Positions 26,001 to 44,545 of a stretch of 64,000 bases of DNA are shown here, piece by piece; positions within the stretch are counted from its first letter, which is position 1, and each line of letters starts with the position of its first letter. The notes under the pieces were generated by a model that did not search any database, was not told the origin of the DNA, and worked only from the letters and a program-made list of their open reading frames with translations. The translations under genes and the position numbers were made by a program. This DNA comes from Tubiluchus corallicola (Eukaryota; Priapulida; Priapulimorpha; Priapulimorphida; Tubiluchidae), in assembly GCA_030141605.1 (NCBI GenBank), contig JAQGDQ010000005.1:1550180-1614179 (forward strand), in the 5' to 3' direction.

Positions 26001-27678
26001 TTTGGCTTTTTCAAAATTAAAAATTCTTGTGCAGTAGTTGCCATTTATTGGACTCGCTGTTAATAGAACAAATCGCTTAATTGACTCAGATAATTCTACA
26101 TAACTGACTCATTATTTTTGTCTCGTGTACTTAAGTAAGTCATTTGTGATCAGTGAGCTTTTGTGTCCTTTTGACTTTGTTTTTATGTACTATAATATAG
26201 GTAGAAAGTACCGTTTGTAAGCAGGTTTGTTTAACCTGATAACCTAGCATAGCGTTTTTGCTTTGGGTTTATCACCCGCTTGTCTGCTGTAAAAATTTGC
26301 CTCGTTGCCCAACATTTTGTGAAAGTTGTACTTTTAGTCACATGGCCTAGCAGTTTCGTTTTGAAGTGCTTTGTGCTTTTCACAAAATGTTTAATCAGTT
26401 AACTGTTATGCTACCGATTCATCAACAGTAATCTGCCAGCATTCTTTGTGGGTCTACAAGCGTAAACATCATAAAGCAACCAAGAGTGTAGAATTAATTT
26501 TGAAAAAAACTACAGGTGCAGTAATCTAAACTCTTCATTTTGTTGGGCTCTGAGAAATACCTAATCCAAGTGATTTGCACAAAAGCGAATTGCACAAAAT
26601 ATTAGTTAATACAGCAGGCCGAGCTATAATAGGAAATGCAGAAGCAGAATTGGTCTAAAGAATGGAATTGCAAAAAAATATTGTGAGTTATGCTGGATTT
26701 GAATTTGGTTAAGCGCTTCAGGCAAACCTTAAATCGATCCTAGTAGTTCACTATCAGTGTAATAAGCCTAGTGTTTATTTGCATATTCTGACGTAATACA
26801 CAAATTTAGTTAATTCTTTATCAGTTTTGGAGTTAATTCTTATTGGTCAATTAATTATAATCGGTTAAGTAATCTGTGTAATTTGCTAGTTGTTTAAGGA
26901 CAAGTAATTTTATTCTAATCTGCATGGCAAATGCCTGAAAAATGTTACTCTTGCTTCCAGTTCTGCTTTATCTCTTATTTAGAACAACTTGATGGAAGAA
27001 AATAATGTGGTTTTTATTATTTCAGTTTGTCATGTAATGCATGCTTTGCCGTGTTTTACAGATTGATTATAATCATTTCTGTCGACATGCACGGGACCCA
27101 GGTAAAGAGTGTAATCAGTGTAAGGCCTGCAGTTTGTGGACCAACTCAGAGGAGGACGATGAACAAGCTATACGTGAAATACGTGAGACAGCTGAAAAAG
27201 AGAGACTTGACAAAGGTAATGTGTGTGTGTGTGTGCGTGTACATGTGCGTATGTATGTATGCGCAAAATAAAGCTACTGTATTTTTGACATGTGATTTAC
27301 TTTCTACTTCAAATTTTGGGTAAATTCTGTTTTTGTTTGTACTTGAACTGGTACTACTGGCATTTTTCAGGCTATACTGATAAACGGTTGATTGGTGCCC
27401 CAGAAGAAGCTATACCTCAGAAAAAACACAAACCAAATAGACATCAGCTCGACCTACCTGGCAGACATCACATTGGAAATTTATATTTCGACCATCATGC
27501 TGATAGACTAATGATGCCACCACCAGCACATTTGCCGATGATGCATGTAATGGATGTGCATCTTCCACCACCACCTCCGCCACCTTTACATCAGCCAAGG
27601 GTGCTTAATCCAGTGGTTGGACGTCCTCCACCTTTTATTCCCAGGCCTTTAGACCCTCACAATCCACACCATTTTTGA
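13875..27678 (+). CDS. RNF216: RBR-type E3 ubiquitin ligase RNF216 (TRIAD3)
   Basis: RNF216 is a RING-between-RING ligase that takes ubiquitin from an E2 onto its own RING2 cysteine and then onto substrates. Seventeen coding exons join in phase: 13875-13924, 14118-14297, 15269-15375, 16141-16219, 17194-17366, 18972-19468, 19799-19993, 20402-20491, 20697-20841, 21784-21938, 23441-23614, 24030-24178, 24728-24806, 24906-25003, 25127-25259, 27062-27215, 27371-27678 (TGA). They encode 921 residues; human forms have 866-923. A stop 9 nt before the ATG (13866-13868) supports the start. RING1 begins at ECGCCYDE (~575), the IBR at RCPHCAF (~665), and RING2 at [19 protein letters not shown] (736-754) with the catalytic cysteine expected at 749. 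A helix before RING1 matches human RNF216 ([10 protein letters not shown]). The proline/histidine-rich tail also fits. The N-terminal half is poorly conserved; exon 2 resembles a CUE fold, and DVILSDD and TIVLDN look like SUMO-interacting motifs. Confidence 0.95.
14764..14836. repeat. AT and GA microsatellite
   Basis: Runs of TATATATA are followed by GAGAGAGAGA in RNF216 intron 2. Simple sequence with no other content. Confidence 0.9.
16640..17185. repeat. unclassified, less AT-rich tract in RNF216 intron 4
   Basis: Base composition changes here, with several G-runs and two minus-strand ORFs (16732-16917 and 17000-17182) that look protein-like in part. They do not join in phase through clear splice sites. 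I could not match them to any family. A decayed mobile element is the simplest explanation. Confidence 0.3.
17367..18971 (+). other. RNF216 intron 5, no recognised content
   Basis: About 1.6 kb between the exons ending at 17366 and starting at 18972. I see no terminal repeats, RNA gene or coding similarity on either strand. Confidence 0.5.
21336..21446 (-). mobile_element. short element with telomere-like repeats, copy A
   Basis: It is ~111 bp with ends AGTTTACAAT and ATTGTAAAGC. On the minus strand it contains degenerate TTAGGG/TTAAGG units and matches the element at 33754-33873 along its length in inverted orientation. It lies in RNF216 intron 9. Confidence 0.7.
22171..22217. repeat. GTT/ATT trinucleotide repeat
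   Basis: TTGTTGTTGTTATTGTTG-type units pass into ATTATTATTA. Simple sequence in RNF216 intron 10. Confidence 0.85.
23090..23425. repeat. degenerate pyrimidine-rich tandem repeat
   Basis: The motif TTCTGCCTTGT and close variants recur at irregular spacing (near 23118, 23262, 23340, 23380). ORFs here are rich in F, L and C only because of this composition. It ends just before the acceptor of the RING1 exon at 23441. Confidence 0.55.
23712..23798. repeat. long near-perfect hairpin in RNF216 intron 11
   Basis: AGCAATCTTGTTACTCTATT at the left pairs with AATAGAGTAGCAAGATTGCT at the right. The pairing continues inward to TTTGA/TCAAA, giving arms of ~36 nt around a ~15 nt loop with only a few mismatches. 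It could be a foldback transposon or a precursor-miRNA-like hairpin. Confidence 0.7.
25722..25921 (-). mobile_element. foldback element with a tRNA-like core
   Basis: Arms of ~70 bp are inverted copies (both begin TTTTGATACCAAACGT after an ATTA-rich end and contain GTGAAAAAGTTGGG). On the minus strand the centre holds a perfect T-arm at 25780-25796 (CCTGG, TTCAAAT, CCAGG) with a B-box GGTTCAAATCC. An anticodon-like TCTG/CAGA stem and an A-box-like TGGCAAAGGC precede it. The acceptor stem is imperfect, so it is a tRNA-derived repeat rather than a working tRNA gene. Confidence 0.65.
26032..26515 (+). mobile_element. pogo/Tigger-like element, decayed partial copy
   Basis: It starts CAGTAGTTGCCATTTATTGG and follows the 5' half of the element at 34108 for about 480 bp, sharing TCGCTTAATTGACTCA, AGTACCGTTT and GCCTAGCAGTTTC blocks. 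The right end is not recognisable. It sits in RNF216 intron 15. Confidence 0.6.
27219..27267. repeat. GT microsatellite
   Basis: TGTGTGTGTGTGTG passes into GTATGTATG directly after the donor of the exon ending at 27215. Confidence 0.9.
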
Positions 27679-29738
27679 CAGAATGATTGAAAAATGCTTT
27701 ACAAGATGTACCTCTGTATTTGCCAGAGGGCATATTGCCATCTGGTAGCTTTTGCACTAAAACAGTAAGGATGGCATATTTTTTTCAGGCAGCTTCTAAG
27801 TATTTGGTAATTTTAGTAAAATAATAGCTTCACATAAGTATGCAGCAGTGTCTTAAATGCTTGCTATAAAAGGATTATTACTGGATTTAAAATTTTAATG
27901 TTCTCTGTTTCTTAGCATTAAGATAATGTTTTTATGGTTTAAAACCCGTAAAAAGTAATATATTCTGAGCCAAACATCTGAATGGTCATGGCATGTGCGA
28001 TGTGCATAGCAATCAAAATTATAAAAATTGAGTAAGCTGCTGTAAAAACATTATCTGTGTAATTTCATCAACCATACTGCCTTTGTTTATTTTGCATAGG
28101 GAAAAGGTACATACCTTTAACTGTGGCTAAGACATGTCTGCTGATTCCCCGATTCCTTTATAATGAGCTATGTTCCATAACTCCCATTTATTATAATTAT
28201 TTCTTACACTTCATGGGTGAAATACGGGCACAGAATAAAACTCAAGGGAATCACACAAAATTTGAATTGGATGATCTTGGAGTGAATATAGAGATTCAGT
28301 ATTATAGCATTGAACATGGCACCTCTTCTGTACGGGCCAGTTTTGTCATGTTATTTGAACTTCATGTAAAAGTTCATGCATGCGTACCTCATAGTTTACA
28401 GTTTTATGTGACACTTCTGTGTGTGCTGTATTTTTAATTAACTACTCTCCTGATGATGGTCTTACAGCAGAATATTTCAACTAAAGTATCAACCTGCTAT
28501 TTTGTGTAAGTATTACTTTGGCTCAGTTAAATGTATCTGAAGGTTTGTGTGCAGGGGAAAAGTTAGTTTTTATAAACAATATTCATTGATAGTGTGGGTT
28601 ATTTTGATTTCTTTTATAAACAATATTCATTAATAGGGTGGGTTATTTATCAAACTAACATCAGTTAAGTTAACTAACATCAATAAAGAAACTGCCATAT
28701 AAGAAAGTGATCATGAGATGGAGACATCTTAATCAGTTAGCTGAAATGTTTAGTTGCTGTGTTTTGACTTTACGGCCCAGTCATGATGACGGTCTTACAT
28801 GATCTTACAGCTAAAAACTTTCGAAAAAAACATCTACCTGTAAGAACTGTTATTATTAAATAAGTAATTATGTTATTAGGGATTATTAATTAAATAAATA
28901 ATCAGTAAAATATTATTAATCTAGAATTTTGTTAGTTATTATAACCCATAAGACAAATGTTATTTTCTGCACAACTGTGTTATTATGTTTTAACATCTGA
29001 TTTTTGTGAAATTCATTTTCAGGTTGACTTGAAATAATAGACGTTTATAATATGATTATTTGTTCATTGTTTACGTTAACAGCGTTTTGGGCATAATGTA
29101 TCACTAAGCCAAGTTTGTTTGCCTTTTTGTTGGAGATGTACTGCCATGCTCCATGTATTATAATTAAATTTATATAAAGAAAGACTTGCTTTTGTGACTG
29201 TGATATGAGGACAAACTGTCGTTTGATCACCAATGTTATTGTATTATAATATTTTGTTACTGTAAACTGTATTGAAGTATATTGTGTTATAGATATAATT
29301 TGATTTTGTTTGCTGGTCACTAGACAATTTATAGAACATTACAAGTTATGGGAATTTGTGTTAACTCACTATGCTACTGGAAATCCCTGGTGATACATCT
29401 AGTAATAACAACTCACATTGTAGAAAAAATATTCACAATTCTCAGCCTTCCAAAAGAAATTACCACACTTTTTGTGTATAAGCACAAATTGCAGGAGTGT
29501 TACAAAGTACATTAATTTTAAACACAATCACACCACCTTTAACCACATGCAAAATAGGTTTTAGTAATTGTGCCTGGAGCTGCTAAGTTTAACGTTGCCA
29601 TTATTACTGTAATGCATTATGCACTTCGGTCTTGCATTACTGTGATGATTCTGTCTTTTTAAGACTATTTGTGCAATTGCAGTGCATTAGTGATGCCACA
29701 CGTGAATAAATGTATGCAAAATGTTCTTGCTCAATAAA
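27679..29738 (+). terminator. RNF216 3' UTR with poly(A) signal
   Basis: About 2 kb of AT-rich non-coding sequence follows the TGA. AATAAA at 29733-29738 sits in CTCAATAAAG and is followed by a T/GT-rich stretch, making it the best polyadenylation candidate; AATAAA at 29704 is another. A local duplication of ~48 bp (TTTTATAAACAATATTCATT units) lies at 28568-28648. The 104-codon ORF at 28123-28437 has no recognisable similarity. Confidence 0.5.
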
Positions 29739-29769
29739 GTTATTTCCGTATTTAACAAATTCATGTCTG

Positions 29770-30020
29770 TTTTTGTTTATCTGCACAAGGAGTTTGGCTT
29801 TTGCATACTTGGCACTTTTTTCAGTATGCAGATTACAAAAATTTCCTCTTGACGTCTAAAATCTCTGCAAAGCATGTGTGTATGCTCGAGCATTTCAATT
29901 TGGTAGGTTACCTAATTAGTAAATTCTAACCAACTGCAAACTGGCCTCGCTTTAATAGATCACCCAACAACTACTACGACTAGTGCTGTGGAGCAATGAT
30001 GTTAACACTAACTTCAGAAT
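29770..30020. other. intergenic sequence
   Basis: AT-rich spacer between the RNF216 poly(A) site and a dispersed repeat. Nothing recognised. Confidence 0.5.
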
Positions 30021-30580
30021 CTTAAACTGTAGGTCAAAACAATCTACTCCTTAAAATCTTAAAAAAATCATACTTTTTTCAAGCATGCCTTGCGTGAAAG
30101 AATTATTACCGCACAAATGCAATTTCGCATTTGCGCCACTAGCTCTTCACTGTTACATGCATTTCGCCATTCACTAGCTAGATGGGCTAAAGTGTCTGCA
30201 TTTCGAAAAAGCGTAGCACAAAAAACAGGTACTGTACCTCTCAGTTCAGATGTGTTAGTTTCTGACGTACTTCATACGTTCAACAGCTCATGCGTTAGCA
30301 CAGCGGTAATTTAAAATTTGAATTTTTATCTTAAAACTTGCCTAGTTTTAGTACAATAAACTAAATATCTTACAGCAGTACTGTAATGTTTGAATTTTCT
30401 TTTTCGCAAACACGTTTGTGGAATATTTCCCTGCTAGTTTGTGATGTCATCAATGGTTGGACTCGCCTGCCATTAATTAGTTTTAAATCTATTATTTAAT
30501 TACCAGAAATGCTTTTGCAATATTAATTGTGTTAAAATGTATTCTTTTTATCGGACTTGAAAATGGGGTAGTACTGTCTT
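30021..30580 (+). repeat. dispersed repeat, copy 1
   Basis: About 560 bp align with 42320-42885 in the same orientation. Shared blocks are AAAACAATCTACTC, AAATGCAATTTCGCATTTGCG, TGTTACATGCATTTCGCCAT, TGATGTCATCA and TGTTAAAATGTAT. No coding capacity or clear terminal repeats are seen, so the class is unknown. Confidence 0.75.
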
Positions 30581-31133
30581 CCTTTAAGAGTTAGAATTCA
30601 TCAGGGTGGATAACATTTCTTTGAGTAATGGCTATCATTAAATGAAAGCTATAAAATAGTACCCGCGTGCTAGCAATAATTACATTTAGAACAGTCAGAC
30701 TTAAAACTAGTGACAAAAGACACGAAACAGTAATTTTTACATAATGTGCATTACTTTGTTTCCCTCTTAACATCACCTGTTTTGAAAAAATAACACCTAA
30801 GTTGATCATATCCCCACAAAAGCAACCATTACGAAACTACAGGACACGCCGAGTCCTAATAAATAACATGCATGTACAAGATAAGATACTGAGTGAATAC
30901 TCCCCAACAAATGAAATTATATGGCATTCCTTCAAGACTTTAAACAAACCCTCAAAATAATAAAAGTAATAATAAAATATTTTGTATGTTAGCGACATTG
31001 CTGTAAATGAAAAAAAGACAAACGATAAAAATGTAACTAGAGGCAAAATTAGATCGATTTTCATCAGATCTGAATCGTCTGTACAGATAATACTTCTTTA
31101 AATGTGTATTAGATAAGCCTCTTTAACAATTAA
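30581..31133 (-). other. probable SURF4 3' UTR and spacer
   Basis: AT-rich sequence downstream of the SURF4 stop on the minus strand. No clear poly(A) signal could be singled out and no other gene is seen. Confidence 0.4.
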
Positions 31134-39401
<8,268 letters not shown>

Positions 39402-40662
39402 AGATTATTATTTACACACATCAATGACACTAATTCTTAATGTGCGAATAAAACCACAGAATGTGGATTAAGAAAACCTAAACCCTGAAAACCTTAAACC
39501 ACCAAAAACAACTCAATCTTGCTCAATTTTGTGGCACACTGGCATACTGGCCGTATTTCGCCGAGTGGTGCGGTGCACAATACAGCTCTCGTATTCGCAA
39601 TTTGGCCATGCAGTATCATTGACAATATATATATATAATCGAACCATAGATGTGTTATGGTCAACTCATAGAAATTAATGAAACCAAATTTTGAATAGAC
39701 ATCGATCATCATAGGCATTACCATTTATCAGAGCATTCCACCCATTCCATCTGTAGCTAACAGCATAAGTTCTTTTGTTTCTAAAGATTTGAAGATTGTC
39801 ATTTATCTTAGCTCAGCTAATATTATAATAATACAGTAGTATCCAAGTTTTTTTGGTTTGCCAAGTCTGGTATTTCATTCAGTATTCCGAAAAAGTGCCC
39901 TAACCTTCTTAATTTTCGGAAATTGGCTTTCGAAGGTCTTTTATTTTAGTATATAAATCTTTATTTTTGATCACGAATAGCCATCTTATCTTTAAAAGTT
40001 TATTTACTAGATTTCTATGAACTGTGTGTCGATTTGTTTCTCGAATAATCATTATTAACATCTCTTGCGATTTAGTACTATAAACTTAATGCTTTTATAA
40101 TATTTATTCAGAATTATCAACGAAATTTACAAAACAAACATTACTTTATTATATACATAGTAATTTAGTTTTATATTTATTTTTATGAAGTGTGGATATA
40201 ATAAATAAATTACTTTAGCATATTTACTACACTGATTTACCATTGACTGCACTGTTGAACATATCGCTTTTACCTGCTACTTGAAAGGAACTGCCATCAT
40301 CGGATTTCCACTAATTCCATTTATGTGCAACCATTACAATGGTCATCAGTATCATTAATAACTGGTATCAACCACCATTATTGTTGCCAGCAGTAAGCCA
40401 GTGACCATAACTGTTAATATTTCGTTATTACTACTAAAATAATATAATCGTTATTATTTGTTATTATTCTCATTTTTGTTATAATTATAGTGTTGCCATG
40501 AATTACTCAAATTATTACTATTGCATACGTTAACTGTGGCTAGCGCACTAAGGTCCATACCCTAGGTAACTGTTTTGTAGTCACAACGCAGTGCAGAATG
40601 TAAGCAGCAGTGCTTCAGCGGTTCATTAGTAACGGCATTCAGAGAAATTATGGAGTAAGAAA
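39402..40662. other. intergenic stretch between SURF4 and SPTAN1
   Basis: SURF4's upstream side. A lone pogo-like end (TA, then CAGTAGTATCCAAG at 39834) has no visible partner. No gene is recognised. Confidence 0.45.
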
Positions 40663-40985
40663 TTACAAATAACTAACTTAACCACAATTGTTAGTTATTA
40701 GCACATCACACTCAGAAAAGATAACTTGATTTAAATTAATGGGATAACGTATGTCCTGCATCTACTACGTACAATCACATCTTCCATAAATCAACTATAA
40801 AGGTGAGTAAGCTGGTATAATTATAAAATTATATAAGTAACTTTATAAAAAAAACAGTTTTTCAATAAAATTACTAGAGTTCAGACCAAGTGCTCAATCT
40901 CATCACTCCTTATAATGCAAAACAAAACTATTTTTGACATGCAACAGAAGTCATTACAAAAGCTCCCAATAAGTTCAGGTGTGAA
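40663..40985. repeat. long inverted repeat, left arm
   Basis: The reverse complement matches 41845-42275, with blocks GTAATGACTTCTGTTGCATG, GTTTTGTTTTGCATTA, CCTTTATAGTTGATTTATGG, GACATACGTTATCCCATT and CTGAGTGTGATGTGCTAATA. The right arm carries an extra ~90 bp. The two arms are separated by ~860 bp. Confidence 0.8.
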
Positions 40986-41084
40986 ACAAGCGGCAGAACA
41001 TTTGGTGGCAACAAAAATTAACAAGCAACTTTTTTTTGCAACAGTTAGATATTATGGTTTACAGTTTGCAGAATGCCTAACAAT

Positions 41085-41474
41085 TAGGAGTGAGCATCGA
41101 ACGTTTGAATTCGATTAGAACGAGTTTTTTTAGTTCAAATTCGATTCGAACCTAAAATTATAAATTCGAATAATTCAGCACATCAGCCACGTGTGTTCCT
41201 TATCATTAAAATGTTTGAAACAGCATGCAATTAGCACAATTTAGCTGCAGTTTCTGAGTAAAATTTTTAATAAACTGATAGTGGTTTTTACTGCAAAAAA
41301 ATGAAGTACTATGCATGGTTTTTGTAAGATCACTGTTTACTAGTGCTTCGAAAACTTGTTTGAAAATCTTTCGAACTCAATTCGGATTCGAAATACTGAA
41401 ATTCGGTTCGATTCGAATGCGAAAGTCACAAATTTGATTCAAATTCACTTTCTAGTACAGGATGCTCACCCCTA
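41085..41474. mobile_element. hAT-like non-autonomous element with 8-bp target duplication
   Basis: Ends are TAGGAGTGAGCATC and, in reverse complement, TAGGGGTGAGCATC. The flanks are CTAACAAT (41077-41084) and CTAAAAAT (41475-41482), 7 of 8 identical, fitting the hAT target size. The interior is rich in TTCGAA/ATTCGA motifs and non-coding. It sits between the arms of the long inverted repeat. Confidence 0.75.
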
Positions 41475-41689
41475 CTAAAAATAAATGCAGCAGTTAACTA
41501 TAAATAACCATAATGCACATAATTTCAATATTAAAATTATAAAGAACTAGAAATTATTGTGTAAGCTATTATTGTGCTGTCTCTCTAAGCTTATGAAATA
41601 GTTACTTATTTACTATTACTCTCCTCTCTACTCTAGGCTGACCCTCTGGCCCTTCATGTCTTGAATATGCCTGGATCACGTGATATACC

Positions 41690-41774
41690 GGCTGAATACC
41701 ACACCCCGGTGATTCAATATCGATCGATTCTGTTGGCAGCCATTGCAGGGCGTCGTTTCATGTGTTGTATTTCG
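41690..41774 (+). other. probable non-coding first exon and promoter of SPTAN1
   Basis: A local patch richer in GC and CpG (CGTGATATACCGG, CCCCGGTGATT, ATCGATCG, GGGCGTCG) ends in a strong donor, TTCG followed by GTAAGTG at 41775. The next matching acceptor upstream of the SPTAN1 ATG is TTTTTTAG at 44938-44945. I infer a 5' UTR exon; RNA data would be needed to fix the start. Confidence 0.4.
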
Positions 41775-41844
41775 GTAAGTGTATTGCATTTTACCGCTTA
41801 GTTTATGTAGTTTTTCTTTTTAATAACATTGTTTCACAGCTGGA

Positions 41845-42275
41845 CTTATTGGGAACTCTTGTAATGACTTCTGTTGCATGTCGAAAACAGTTTTGTTTTG
41901 CATTAAGGAGTGATGAGTTTGGGCACTTCCTGTATGGGCTGCACTCTAATAATTTTATTGAATATCTGTTTTTTTTTGATAAAGTTACTCATATAACTTT
42001 ATAATTATACCTGCCTAGTCACCTTTATAGTTGATTTATGGAGAATTAGTCAAGTTACATCTGATGTGGCTTTAATGAGTAGTGTTATGTTCTTCTAATT
42101 AGACACTGGGTAAGTGTGCAGTGCTAATGAGCTCAAAGATGTGATTGTACGTAGTAGACGTTGGACATACGTTATCCCATTGATTTAAATCAATTTGTCT
42201 TTTCTGAGTGTGATGTGCTAATAACTAACAGTTGTGATTAACTTAGTTATTAGTTTATTAGTAATATCCTACTTC
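41845..42275. repeat. long inverted repeat, right arm
   Basis: Partner of 40663-40985 in inverted orientation. It begins near TTGTTTCACA just downstream of the putative exon-1 donor and ends near GTTTATTAGTAA. Its 80-codon ORF (41762-42004) has no recognisable similarity. Confidence 0.8.
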
Positions 42276-42319
42276 ACATACATAAAATCAAAATATATTT
42301 AAAGGAAAACGCACTCAAC

Positions 42320-42885
42320 CTTAAACTATAGACCAAAACAATCTACTCTAAAGAATATTAAAATGTAATATATTATTTTTTCAAGAATGACTTAGGTGAA
42401 AGAAGTATTGCTACGTAAATGCAATTTCGCATTTGCGAAGCTCGTTCTTCGCTGTTACATGCATTTCGCCATTTGTTAGATGGGCACTAGCGCTTACCTC
42501 TCAGAAATCCATTTCACAATAAACAGTGCTGTACCTCTCAGTTCAGAGATGTTCAGTTGTAATGTAGTGTACACATTCAAGTGCTCATGCGTGAACATAG
42601 CATTAAACTTGAAATTTGAATTTTAAACTTAAAATTTGTGGAGTTTTTGTGTATCACACTCAGTGTTATACAAGCATTTTTGCTTGAAATCAAAAACACA
42701 TTTGCAGCATGTTCATTGAATGTTTGTACTGTTGAAAATTATGTTCAGTTCTGATGTCATCACTAGTTAGGCTCACCTGTCATTAATTAAGTTTTTAACC
42801 TACCATCTTATTATCAGAAATGCTTTCGCATTATTATAGGTGTTAAAATGTATACTTTAATCTATACTTCAAAGTGTTGTATGGC
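42320..42885 (+). repeat. dispersed repeat, copy 2
   Basis: Same-orientation match to 30021-30580, from TTAAACTATAGACCAAAACA to GTTAAAATGTATACTTTAA, with small insertions and deletions. It lies in the putative SPTAN1 intron 1. Confidence 0.75.
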
Positions 42886-43587
42886 ATGAAAAATCATCAC
42901 GTTTTCCTTTAACAACCGAGAGAAAAATAACAAAACTTTAATTTTAAACATTTGATATTACAAATTTAAAAACAACAACTTGCAAATGTAGCAGAAAAAG
43001 TACACAGTTAGCTTTGGACCAAAAAACTCTGTAGAAATGCAGATGAGAGAGGAACGCGTGTATGTAAAAACCAGTTCTGGTGTAACAGCCACTCCAGAAT
43101 ATACCCGGGTATAGTTCAGCCTAGCCCAGAATAAACCCCAGGGTGTAATTTGGCCTAGCTTACTTTATACCCTTAGACATAAAGTAGCCTGGTCCGAAGT
43201 ATACCTTCCTATGCCAGTTTAAACCCCTTTCAAAATCAATAATAAAACTAATAAATAAAGCCAGTCAGGTTTTAAGTTAGAAACATATATTGCTATGACT
43301 TAAAAATATGAATACGGAGTGGTGTATTATATATGATAATCAGTGATTGGTTTCTAACACGAGTCTTGCATGCAATTGTTTGTCAAAAGTGATACTAGAA
43401 TGTTACAAAGAATTAATTGGGTAAAAATAGCAGCTTTTAATATTGATCTGAACATAGCCTTTTTACTTGAAGTATTGCAGAAACGCCGTTTTCCGACAGT
43501 TATGAATTACTCCATTATAAAACTTGAATATTTTCATGTGAAATAATAAGGACCCTTAGCAAACAACATTAAACTTATAACTTTCAG

Positions 43588-44130
43588 GATTCCCGCTCAT
43601 TACATCATCTACTTTTGTGTTCGTTAATGGGATTCGTTAATGGGCTGCCTTTGGCCTTAAATTGGAGGAATCAGTTAATCTTGGTCTTACATCCCAAACG
43701 TCTTTTTAATACCAAAAGAGATAGTAATTGCTATTTTCGAGCAGTCAGTTACATTTTGACAGGATCTGAAAACAGCCATGCTGTCATCAGAGATGCTGTT
43801 GTACAGCACATGAACAGTGATATCACTGAAAAGCTACAAAAGTACTTAAATGAAAATGTTGCAGAGTACACAGAGTGTTCTAGGATGTTTCAAGATGGAG
43901 TTTGGGCAACTGATGCAGAGATAGTGGGCACAGCTAGTTTATTGGGTTGTGACATTATAGTGTCTAGTAAATGTGGACAGTCCAATGAATAGTTGACATC
44001 TCCACCAAGTTTTCAATTAAGTTCCACTTCAGAACATGCTTTTTACCTCACAAATCTTTCTTGGCATTTAAATGTTGTTTTAATTGTTTCTACTGAATTT
44101 AAATGGATTTCCAACTTAAAAGAAATTTGA
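43588..44130 (+). pseudogene. OTU-like cysteine protease fragment, interrupted
   Basis: OTU proteases cleave ubiquitin chains; the catalytic pair is a Cys in a D-x-N-C motif and a C-terminal His. Here RDSNCYFRAVSYILTG carries the expected Cys at 43729-43731, with Ser where Gly is usual. WATDAEIVGTASLLGCDIIV matches the family core. A TAG at 43990-43992 breaks the frame, but it continues open to 44130, and FYLTNLSWHLNVV supplies the expected His at 44065-44067. The frame is open back to an acceptor-like CTTTCAG at 43581-43587, so it may once have been a 3' exon. Whether it is a host pseudogene or the element's own gene is not settled. Confidence 0.6.
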
Positions 44131-44473
44131 GTCTATAAAAACATCTAATTTTTTCTGCTTTGAAGTTGTAAATACTATTAATATGGACTGTTGCCATGAC
44201 TATGTAATATTGTATAATGTCCACTTCAGATACAGAGAGCTGAACTCAATTATTGTATAATTATAATGGTAACTATCATGTAACATGTAACTATCAATGA
44301 ATGTACATTAATGTTAATATTCGTGTAGATAAGCTTTTTGTTGTTCGGTGCTGCATAAAACAAGTCTTTCGTTAATACAGATGTTGAATTATTTTGTATT
44401 TACACTCCTAGAATTACATTTGATACACTATGTGGGATAATGGGCAATACCACATTATTAGCAAAAATATAAA

Positions 44474-44545
44474 AATAATAAATAATAATAATAATAATAA
44501 TAAAAGTAAGATAATAATAATAAAACGAGTAAATAATAATAAGCT
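44474..44545. repeat. AAT microsatellite
   Basis: AATAATAATAATAATAATAA-type units, interrupted once, inside the OTU element. Confidence 0.9.

Noticed and set aside
28123-28437. 104-codon ORF after RNF216
   Set aside because: It lies in the 3' UTR, shows no family resemblance, and has no supporting splice or promoter signals.
39834-39925. fourth pogo-like element
   Set aside because: Only one end (TA then CAGTAGTATCCAAG) is visible; no partner end or interior match was found.
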